Positions 10,598 to 21,900 of a DNA stretch of 64,000 nt are shown in pieces. The notes beneath the pieces were generated by a model, which was not told the DNA's origin, did no database searches, and was given only the letters and a program-made list of their open reading frames with translations. Each line of letters begins with the position of its first letter. Positions within the stretch are counted from its first letter, which is position 1. The position numbers were made by a program, and so were the translations under genes. Location of the stretch: the NCBI GenBank assembly GCA_019096065.1, contig JAGUCH010000002.1, positions 11,358,501 to 11,422,500 of the forward strand, written 5' to 3'. This stretch comes from Paracyclopina nana. Lineage: Eukaryota; Arthropoda; Copepoda; Cyclopoida; Cyclopettidae.

Positions 10598-12418
10598 GAC
10601 TGAACAGTTTTACTTCATCTGTTCTTACGCCTAAGAAAAGTCTGAGAATGTTTTTTGTTTAAAAGAAGAAAAAAAAACCGGATGTCCTTGCTTGAAAAAG
10701 CAGTCCTATTAAAATAAAGCAGCAAATGCTGACTTGAGAGAGAACCTAACACACACATATATATATTATATTATTGGACGGTGCGGGAATCAAAAGTTTG
10801 TGTTTGAATTCATGAATTTTGTGGCTTAATGGGTATAGTTGGAAAGCTTGAACCTTTGGACATCTTTTTTGTCTTCTGACAAAATGAAAAATATTATTAC
10901 GAATTCCGCGTGACAGCTAAAAATAAATGATGCATCAGATTTTTCCTGCCAATATTCTGGGTTGCTTAGGGAAAATTGAATTTTCCAGGTTTTTTCCTCT
11001 TAAAATTGATTTTTCTACTTTTACAAAAAAAAGATGGGAAAAGGCTCAATCTTTCCAACAATATCATTTAAAAGTCCTGTATATCTTGAATATGTGACAA
11101 AAAGTTTAGATTCCCGTACCGTCCAATTTTGAACGGTCAGACTGTATATATTTATACACTCTACATGCTTACATATGCACATGCCTACAAGACTTAACTT
11201 TACCTGTATATACCTGTATTAAGGATAAAATCGACCTATTTTCAAAGCATCCTTACAGTCTAGGTCAGGTTCTTTCTGAAGTCACAAAGCTACAAAGTCT
11301 TCTAAAGTATAATCAAAACATTGACAAAGCTAGAGTACTAGATTTTCATGAGTAGATCGTTCTCAAGGCTCAGTTCCAAAAAACAGCCTAAAAATGGCCG
11401 GTCGCCCTTTGGTATCACGACATCTGCCCATTTTTGTTCCACCGTTTATCATATTATGTTTTTGCTTTTTTTATTTGGTATTTGGTAATTGTACCGGGAA
11501 ACCATGAGCGCCTCAAAACGTTCCGATCGGAACTTTTAAGGTTAAACTGTGCCCTACTAAAATTCCAAAAAAAGGTCAGCTGTTGTAGAGAGCGAAATAC
11601 TCTCATCAAAATCTAGCGCTCTAGAAAAAGCCAACGCAATTTGCTAAAGCCCGAACATAATGTAAATAAACAAAACTGCTATGATTGATATATGAGTGAT
11701 GGCTCATGCGTAGAAATCGAGACCACAATGAAAGATACATGTATACGCAACAACCAAACCTATCACATTCATCTAGATAGCTATGAGCCTAAAAAGTTTA
11801 TAAAGTAGACGTTCCATAACACTTGCTCAAATGAAGCTTCGCGGCTTATTTGTTGGCAATGCAACGTGCGTTTGCGAGCAGAAATGAAAAAGACGGTCAA
11901 TACAATGCCGGATAACCAAGTTCATTTATTTCGATCAAACCTTCATTACAATCGTTCTGCGATACAAATTCTGCGAAGGAAATGAAAAACTATTATATCA
12001 ATATTAGCCCAGGCGATATGTTGGCTGGTAGGTGAACGTTGCCTTAACATACCGTACCTACTCGAATTTTTAAATTTCATTCAAGTCGGGCTTAAATTAA
12101 ATTTTGCCATTTTCGTGCGGACTTGATTAAGAACGCGGACTCAATTTCGAGCGGACTAAAATTAAAAAACTTCAAGACTACGGCTCGGTTAACCGACAAA
12201 ATAACGGACTCATTTTGAGCTTTAATGATTTTTGCTCATTTCAAGTGGGAAGACTTTTTTATATTTTTTTTCTTATAAATTGCACTATTAACTTAAGCTT
12301 TTTTCGAAATATTAGGCAAAAAATCCCTGCAGTTTACTCTGTTTAGTAAAAGATTACGCTGTACTTTGTTGGTGAACCGGGCATTAATTTCGAACGGACA
12401 TAATTTAAGTCGGACTTT
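10598..12418. other. gene-free stretch with a candidate MITE
   Basis: No coding region seen. 10773-11127 is bounded by ATTGGACGGTGCGGGAATC and the complementary GATTCCCGTACCGTCCAAT, a ~355-bp MITE candidate. 11330-11450 repeats 4530-4600 and its flanks. 12045-12420 has repeated GGACT-type phrases and a left end (ATACCGTACC) matched by GGGTACGGTAT at 12837-12847, possibly the two ends of another ~800-bp element. Confidence 0.5.
10773..11127. mobile_element. MITE candidate with ~19-30-bp TIRs
   Basis: Ends are ATTGGACGGTGCGGGAATC and its complement with one mismatch; similarity extends to ~30 bp. No ORF inside. A target duplication is not clear. Confidence 0.5.
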
Positions 12419-12720
12419 GATAAATAAATGTATAGATGTAAATTAAGCGCCCCTTGCGCTAGTGTCAGCAATGAGACTTAACTGTGTGTTAACTGAGAAA
12501 AAAGGCAGTTCAATATAAGTATTCATCCGAATCACACGCTTTATTTCATGTCTTTCTAAGCAACCGATCCTTTGGATCAACCAGGGTTTATCGTTGTCGT
12601 CCATAAGGCTTATTTCGAGTCAAATTGGCGCCCAACGTGGCCCAAGTTAACACACAGTTAAGTCTCATTGCTGACACTAGCGCAAGGGGCGCTTAATTTA
12701 CATCTATACATTTATTTATC
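12419..12720. mobile_element. perfect 76-bp inverted repeat around an LTR-retrotransposon-like PBS
   Basis: 12419-12494 and 12645-12720 are exact reverse complements by eye. The 150-bp centre ends with TGGCGCCCAACGTGG (12626-12640), which resembles the tRNA primer-binding site just after the 5' LTR of many arthropod and invertebrate LTR retrotransposons. It looks like an LTR/PBS remnant captured in an inverted duplication (TRIM-like or foldback). It lies ~190 bp upstream of the dynein start codon. Confidence 0.6.
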
Positions 12721-12913
12721 AGACTTTAAAAAAACTTTTTTTTGGAATCTTTAAAAAACCTTTTTTTGGGAATCTTCAAAAAATGGGAGACTTTTAACTT
12801 CGGGCGAACTTATTCTCGATTGGACCCAAATTAGCACGGGTACGGTATATACTGTTATGTTCTAGACGAGTTGAAAAGCTAAATATCGATTAAATATTGC
12901 ATATGCAAGAAAA

Positions 12914-15900
12914 ATGTCGCTCGGCAAGTCGAATATTGTGCGCAGAAAAAGTACAAGTAAAAACGACGAGGACAATGAAGAACTAAGCGTGTCATCTACC
13001 TCGTTCAGGTCCAAAAGAAATCCTTTGGTGCGATCAATTCGCGCCAAGAGCACCAACAGCAGCACGACTACGAGTGGAAGCTGCACCAAAAAATCTGTGG
13101 ACGTGCATAAAACTCTGTTTGAAGAAGATGAGCTGGCTCAAGAATGCCTCAATCAAGAAGGCTTGAATCCGATCTTCTTGGCAAAGTGGATCTTATCCAA
13201 AGGTCCAAATTTTGGAAGCGTCTATCTTCTTCCCTATTCAAGCTCACATGATGATGAACCAGACGGGAAATTGTAAGCAAACAAATTCATTCTACATTGA
13301 CTGGTTAACATTATTTGACAGTTCAGCTGTTTGTTTACAATCTGAATGTCAGCTGTGTATTAACCTTCTGACTATCAGCTGATGGTTTGCATTTATTTTC
13401 AGCTCTGATGGAGCAGCCATTTCAGATATTGGATACAGATACCGAATAGCTGGAAGTACTCAAACAGAGAAGCATTTCTACACTCTAAGGTGAGCTCAAT
13501 TATGAGTAATTATGATCAATTGCTGTAGTGGTAAATGTTTACTTACAGCGGCACTGGGCTGACTGCTTTCCTGTACGGAGATGTGAGGTATCTTACATTG
13601 GACCAATGGGTATCTGAATACAGGAACTATGAACGGATCCGAACCATAGCTTTCTTTTTGAGATTCAAAACGACCAAATCGTTTCAAACGTGGAAGCGAG
13701 TGGTGAAGCGGCAAAAGTTCACCACCGCCTCGCAGAAACTCGTGGAGTCTTCATGCATTTTTGGCAACTCCAAAATGAGGCACTGCTTCCTCCAAGTGCA
13801 ATCTCTGGTGGGCAAGCTCACTGACATGGGTGTGACTGAGATTCTGCCAAGAAAAACCTACGACCTCGAGGAGTTTTTCAACAGGCAGCTCACTTTAGTG
13901 GCCGACTTTGTAAAAAACTTTGGCGACTTCCGAAACATTGTGTGCCAGCTCGTGCTGGACACGTGTAAGGCCACTTTTTCCGATGCTGGCTTCAACTACG
14001 ATGAATACCAAATCGAGTTCAATTACACTCAGAAGCAGCTCCTGAGGCAATTTGCGAGTCGAACGCCCACAGCCTCGTCAGCCTCTGGATCGCGTCGGTC
14101 ATCCATGACTTCGATGGCAGAGGCAGAGAAGCCCAAGCCCCTGACTTTCATGAAGCAAGTGACGAAACGAAAGGTATGCGAAAACCTCGTGCGGTTCATC
14201 CGATTGATCGATTTCATGATGAGGTACACAGCTCACATGATCGTGATCAACTCGCTGGTGGCAATTCACAAAGCTCTCGTGTCACGTGCCAAAAGTAGGC
14301 AGGTTCTTGTGGATGCTGCTGGAGCCGCTGGTGCCAGCAAAGATCCTGCGGCAGCTCAAGTGGAATCCGACACTGAAATCCCAGTGTTTTCATGCAGAAT
14401 CACGCTGCAGGGGAAGTTCATCACCATCAAGCCTGAACTGGCCAAATTCGAGGAAGGTTTCCAGGATCTCCTCGTGAAACTGAACGAAGCTGTGCAATCA
14501 GTCCCTGTGCTTTTTCATGACCCTTTGTTCAACCCATTCACGCAGCCCATTTTGTACCAGAAAATCGAGAACTACAAGGCTGAGAGTGACAACAGCCCAT
14601 TCATCATTGGCCATGAGTCGACCTGCATTGGTGTCCTGGATGACATCAAGACAGCCTTGGGTACAGCCTTTGAGGTGTGCGATCTGGAAATGGAGGCTTA
14701 CAAGCCAACTGCAATGGAATTCTCTGATGTGGAGAAATCAGAGGAAGGAGACCATTCCCAACTGGTTGATGTGGAGACGGACGTGGACTCTTTGAAATCC
14801 AAGCTCTCCAACCTCACTGACCAACAAGCACTGGCCAAAGGCATCAAGGACAGTCAGAATGTGTCCATTTTCAGGGCAGATTTCCGACCCCTGAAACGCA
14901 CCATTTTGCCCAACATTTCAAAGACCATCATAAGGCTGCAAGATGCCTTGCCCAAATTGGGCAGAGAAAAAATGGAGAATTTCAACGAGGACTGCAAGTC
15001 CCTCAAGGACATGATTGAATTTGAGCTCAAAACCTCAGAGGACTACGTGAACAACATGGACATCAAGGAGAAGATGCAGAGTCGCTTTGACCAGCTCCAC
15101 AACAAATTGGAGGCCATTGAGAACGTGTACCAAATCATGAAGAACATCCCTGTGCCAGTGTCAACTGAGGACAAGAACTCGCTGAAAAACCTGAAGTCTC
15201 AACTGAAAGGCATAGGCAACAAGGTGCAGGAGAAAATCAAGGTTCATGCCGACATCCTGGAGAGGTTTGCCGAGACCTTGGAAAGAGAGCAGCTAGCCCT
15301 GCGCGAAACAGTGGCCTCCATATTGTCAGAGGTGAGGAGTCCAGCACTATTGGAGCTGGAGGCCACTGCTGACGAGGTCAAGCCAACCCTGGCCAAAATT
15401 GAGCAGATGCTCAAGCATGCCAGCTCCAAGGTTCTCCAGTACAACCAGTATGAGAAGAAGTATGGTCTCAGCATCACCGCCTATTTGGAGCTGGTGGCAG
15501 CTGAGCACATGCTGGCTGCCATCAACACAGTGTGGAAGTGCACTGAAGACTGGGAGACTCTCTACACCAAATGGGCTTCGGTGGAGTTTTCCCAGCTTGA
15601 TGTGGATGACTGTGAAGAGGGTACGGCCCTGATTGAGCTCGAAATCGAAGAGGCCAAAGAGGTCATTGGAGCCTCACCCATGTCTCAAGACCTGATGAAC
15701 AAAGTGTTTGCTACCACTCAGAGGCTGCCAGTGCTCAAGGACCTTCGGACACCAGCCCTCAAGGAGAGGCATTGGAAGCAGATATCAGAGGTCGTGGGGG
15801 CTGACCTCACTGCCAGTGGCAAGAAAATCACCATGGAAGTCCTTGACAAGTACAACGTATTCAACTACGGAGCTGAAATTGCTCGCATAGTGAAGGCTGC

Positions 15901-18900
15901 AGCCCAAGAGGAGCAGCTTGATTGCATGGTCAATGAGCTGAGGAACACGTGGACGGATCGAAAGCTGAGCATCAAGGTGTGCCATGGTGTGCCCACCGTG
16001 TGCGACTTCAACAGCCTCCATGCCACCATCAGTTCCAGTGTCTGCACACTCAAGGAGCTTGGCCAGTCTAGGTACAGCTCGGAAATGAAGGACAGCCTTC
16101 TATACTGGTGTGATGTGGTGGAGAGAGCAGACTTTTTCGTCCAGCTCTTAGCCAAAACGCAGAGCCTCTGGATGTTCCAGGAGGTGCCAATGACCTCCAT
16201 GCTCATCCAGGATAAGCACCCCTCCAAGTTTGAATATTTCAAGCTACTCAGAACCAAGTTCAAGGAGAAAATGACCAAAATAGCCGCGGCTGAGAACCTC
16301 ATCACTGCTTTTGGTGACAACAATGACTACTTGCAGTTGATTGACATTGCCACAGCATTCAAGGAGACGGACAGCCTTCTGGTATCAGTGCTCTGGTCCT
16401 TGAGATCAGATTCCTCCAGGCTTTTCTTCCTAGCCAAATCCGACCTGCTCCATATGCTGTTTGAAGCTCACAACGATTTGCCAGCATTGTACAAGTACAT
16501 TGACAGGATTTACCCAGCCTTGAGCTCTTTGGTGCTTGTGGAGGGCACTGATTTGACTGTCAACCGGAAAGGCTACCATCCGGAAATCAAGGGGATCATT
16601 TCCAAGGATGGAGAGACTGTTTGGTTTTCCGAAATCATGAAGGTTCGCCTCGGAGTGGAGCACTGGGTGAAATGCATTGGCCTTCATCTGAGGTTCACCT
16701 TGAGAGCCATGGCACGTGGTTTTGACCACACAGCGCCAATCACTGTGCCAAGATTAACCGCAATGTGGAAGGAGGATGCTCTGTCCACCCACATTTTCTT
16801 ACTGTGCATACACTCGTCGGTATGCAGGCTTTTGCACGAGCAAAACTCGGCCACGCTCGAGGAAATTAGGGAGGCATTCGAGGCGATGAGGGCTTTCTCT
16901 GTGAATGCCATCAAAATGTGTGGCCTCAACGAGGTGAAAAAGTCGAGAGAAGTGACCAAATTGCTGTTCGTCGAATACTACCTTGACCTTTTGGGCAAGG
17001 CCAAGACCACGGAGGAATTTGATGCCAGCCTTTTGGTCAAGTACACCTGGGAAGAGGAGAGGAGGATTTTCAAGGTGTCAGAGCTCGACGACAAGTACTC
17101 CCCGTATGGGTATGAATACAATGGCCAGTGCTCCTTGCTCAATCCAGGCCTCGCCTATGACAAGGCTGCCTACAACATTCTCACCGGAGTTGCAAGTGGC
17201 AGAATGTGCATTCTGCAGCAGGACATCAGAAAAACGCAGCTTCGAACAATCAGCATGATTTATGGAAGACCCTTCTTCTTCGCGTCATCCGGGACGCAGG
17301 ACAACTTCAAGGAAGTCCTCATTGGCGCTGTCATCACCAACACTTGGATTTACATCCAGGTGGATGACCACAACTTGGCCAACCTCAATTTCCTCAAAAC
17401 ACTCACTGTCAAGCTTGAGATTGCCAGGAAGTTCAATGAGGAGTATCTGGAGATCATGGGTCAAGAGGTGGAGTTGGGCAAGAGTGGCAACATCTTCATT
17501 GCCAGAACCAGCCTTCTGAATGAGACGGCCAAAAGCAGAAACCTGGAGCTGCCAGCGACGACCATGTTCAATCGCTTCCGTCACATCTCATTGGTGCCAA
17601 TGCCTGTGATGATCAAGATCCGCATGGCTTTGCTAGCCAGAGGTGTTTCAGATCGAGGACTGGGCCTCTTTTTGTGCATCATGATTGAGAGATTTTTCCA
17701 GCTCGAGGATGAAAAAGGCCCACAATGCTTGGAGCTCAAGATCATCAACGCCATCAAGCTGTCCATCAACTCTGGCAAATTGGGCATCATACAAAAGTTC
17801 TTGAACCAAGGCTTGGATGCTGAAGCCCTGAGGATCAAAATGTCCATTGACAAACTCGTGTTGGACAATGATGTGTATGACATCATAAAGAAGCAGGCCA
17901 AAATGGCGTCTGAATTCAAGAACTACTTCGAGGACTTTAAAAACCCTTCAATGGTTGCAGCTGCCACGTCTCAGGCCATGGTGGAAAATTGCATGCTTCT
18001 GCAATCGAGCATCTCCAATTTCTCCATGACTTGTGCAGTGTTCAATGGGACCACCAATACGGTGAGAAGGACCATACGAGCCACAACCTCATTTTTGCAT
18101 GGGCAAACTGGCTGCATTGTTTACGACGTGTGTGCGCAAACTCAGCTCAATGACAACTTCACCATGGCCAAAATATTGAGTGCAGCCAGTGAGACCACAG
18201 GTGTACTGAATGTCTTTGGCAAAATCCACGTCAAAACCATCAGCATGCTCAGGTCACTGGCACTGGAGTACACCACGCTCAAGATCCTCTTCAGCTGTCA
18301 CGAGAAGGACATCTTGAGCAAAATTGACAAGTACGTGAACTGTGTGAGGCTGCAAGATGACCTCAAGTACAACTTGCTCACGGCCATGTCCTCCTGCTTG
18401 AACGAGAAGTTTTTCGCCATCTTTGACAAACACTTCTCGATGCTGTTTCCCTACCTGCATGAGGTTCTGCTTGAGCTGCAAAATCATCCAGTTGAAGCGA
18501 GAGATGGGTGTCTGGTTTTGCCATCTGAAAAAAGCTTTGCACTCATAGTTGGAACAGCTTTGGCTGACATTTCTGCTTCTCAGGACTTGGGCAGCATGCT
18601 CAACTCGGCTGAACTCGTGATCAAATTGACCAGGGAGAGCATCTTCAATTCACTTCCTGTCCTCACGAGTGGAGACGAAACAGCTCAAATGAAGTGTAAA
18701 GAGTTATTCAAGGACTTGGAGCTTACCGAACGGCAGCAGCAGCCACATCCAGTGTATGGAAAGAAGATCAGTGGGGACAGTTTCACGCCACAAATTCGGG
18801 TGTCTGAAGGGAATGCAGACTTTTTCGTCCCCACCACGTCAATCATGGGAGCCATTCAAGCCATTGACTTTTTCATGGGGCAGAATGCCTCAGTGATGCT

Positions 18901-21900
18901 GCTTGGTCCCAGGGGATGTGGAAAGTCACTGGCCTTCGCCAAAGTCATGCCACACTTGCCCAAAGGCACAAGCGTCAAATATCTCATTTTGGGAGAGTCC
19001 AATGATTTCACCCATGAAGTCAGCATTTTGAGGGAGTTGACCGCCTACAAATCCAACATTGTCGTCATTGAGAATTTCCAGCAATTCAACCACAGTCACG
19101 TGCATTTTGTACTCTCTCTGCTGCTCGGCAGAATTTTCTACGATGAACGGAGACGCAAGTTTGACAAATTGCCCACTTTGACACTCTTTGTAGAGGTGGA
19201 TTGCCAACTAGAAGAGATCCCACCAGAGCTCTTGCTCAACATGGTCGTCTTACGCATGGTCAAAGAGGAGGAGGCAAATATGCAGATCCTCAAAGACACC
19301 TTTGCCACTGTGCAGGGCAACCTACCTCAAACAGGCAACTGGGAAGAGTTGGCCAACATCCTTTGGACTTGGCATAGGGACGTGAAAGGGCGACACAAGT
19401 TGATTTCAGACCATATCCTCTACCGTGCATTTTCCGGCATTCTTTCCTACCTTCCGGACGAGCTCGAGAGCCACGATGTGCTCTTGAAGTTCATCTACTA
19501 TGAATTGCTGCAAGAGTACTCCTCACTCGTAGATACTGACACTGTGGTGCACGAGCTGGAGCAGATCCCAGCTTTTGCCAACGTTCTGGCACAAAACGAG
19601 GATGTGGTCTTCCTCTACCAAAACTCGAGCAGTCTCCAGGACGAAGGTGTGGTGAATTGCCACGTGGAAGCAACGACCATGAAAGATACTCTCAAGAAAT
19701 TGAACCATGTCTATCATAGCATGAGAGGCAAAAGTTACAACGACAGGCTCGTCTTTTCTGCCCACTACGTTGAGGAAGTTTTGTCCCTGGTCAGAGCTCT
19801 GTGCAGGTATGGAACTCTGGCCCTGCTTGGTCCCAAGGGATGCGGGAAGAAATCTGCTGTCACCTTTTGCGCTCAAATGCTCGACCTCGAGCTGGTGATC
19901 TGCCCCAAAGACTTCAACGAGCTGGTGACGACGCTCAAGGAAAACTACATCATTGCCAACAATGAAAATCACAAACTTCTCCTCGTGGAAATTGACGAGG
20001 AGAGTCCTCACACCGATGCCATTTTGGACTTGCTGAACAAAATCTTTTTCTACTACGATATCCCAAATGTGTTCAACAAGGAGCAAAAAATGGCCCAGCT
20101 GTTTGATGAGAGCCACGAGCGGTTTGAAGCTCTCCTTGACCCGTCCGTGATGACCGAAGCCACCAATGGACTCACGTTCAGGATCAAGGAGCATTTTCAC
20201 GTCGTTGTCGCCATGACCTTGCCCACTTTTGAACGAGTCTACCCCCACTTCATCAACTTTTTCCTCAAAAGCGGAATTGTGAGGATGACAGACTGGCCAG
20301 AAGAAACCTTGATCGCCTTGGCTGAAGATCGATTTTTGGGCCTGGAAAAAGACATCACCACACCCATTAGAACAGTGTCGAAAACTTGCTCCATTTTACA
20401 CCTGGATATGCTCAATGAGCCTCTCAAAAATCCCGTGGCCTCCACTCAATACCTTGACATGGTGAAAATCCTTCCTTTGCTACTCAGACCATTGCAAAAG
20501 AAGCTGCTGAGGATCCGAAACAACTTGAAGACTGGCATCGATCAAGTGCACAAAGCCAACACATTCATCAACAAGCTTACCAACGAAATCTCCGAAAAGG
20601 AGCCCGAGGTGCTCAGGCTGAACAGCGAAATTGAACAGCTCAACAAGAGGCTGTCCCAAGAGAGAATTAACTTGGAGAGAGCAAGCAAGGCTTTCAGGAA
20701 AAAGGAAGTTGCAGCGAGGAAAAAGTCAGAGGAAACACAAGATTTAGCAGCTGATGGTAAGTGTCACAAAATGAAGAAGAGCAGATAGGCACCTACGCAA
20801 AACTGGGGCTTTATACAATAGTTTTTACAATCTTCACCAGGTACATATATGCAGTTTCAGGATATGCCCAATTTTTTTACCTCAGACTGCTCAGAGCTCA
20901 GCACATAGGCTTGCTTGTTTAGTTAAAAGACTGCTGAGACAAGGGAAACAAAATGCTGAGCTAGCAACATGGCTATGAGGTAATTAAAGTTAGACAATGT
21001 GATGCCATTTCCAAAATAGTAAATTGTCTTGAAATTTGATGACTCAGCACAGAGATATTGGAGTTACAATTTGAGCCCAGTTCAAGTTTGAACAGGCATT
21101 TTCTCTTACCTAGGTTCAGAATGCTGAGCTGGCTCTGAAGCATACAGTGGCTCAGTTTTTCATATCGTTTGAGGATATGACCAGATTTTCCACCTCAGGC
21201 TGGTCAGGGCTCAGCCCCACAGCTTGCATGTAAACTTAATAGAATGCTGAGTCAAGTGAAACTAATTACTAAGCTAGTAACATGGCTATCAAGCAATGAA
21301 AGTTAGACAATGTCATGCCATTTCCAAAATAGTAAATTATTTGCAAATTGGGCAACTCAGCGCTGAGATATTGGCATTACAATTTGAGCCCAGTCCAAGT
21401 TTTCACTGGCTTTTTTCTTCTGCCTAGAGTCAGAATGCTGAGTTGCCTCTGAAGCACAAAGTGGCTCATTTTTTATGCAGTTTCAGGATATGACCAAACT
21501 TTTCACCTTTAGCTACTCAGGCCTCAGCGCTGTAGCTAGCTTGTTTAGCTAATAGACTGCTGAGATAAGTGAAATAAATAAATGAGATAGCAACATGGCT
21601 ATGTAGAAATGAAAGTTAGACAATGCCATGCCATTATCAAAATAGAAAATTGTTTTCAAACAGGGCAACTCATTGCTGAGATATTAGTGTTACAATTTTA
21701 GCCCAGTCCAAGATTGAACAGAGGCAATTTCTCTTACCTAGGGTCAGAATGCTGAGTTGGCTCTGAAACACAAAGTGGCTCAGTTTTTTATATTGTTTCA
21801 GGATATTTGACAATTATTGCTATTTGGTAGCTCAGCCCATTGGTTTTCAGATTTGAACACTTTTCTAGGGGGTATGCTCCTAATCAATACAAAAATGGTG

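Noticed and set aside
19523-20248. 241-codon minus-strand ORF inside the dynein exon
   Set aside because: It is a shadow of the conserved AAA4 and stalk coding sequence on the plus strand.
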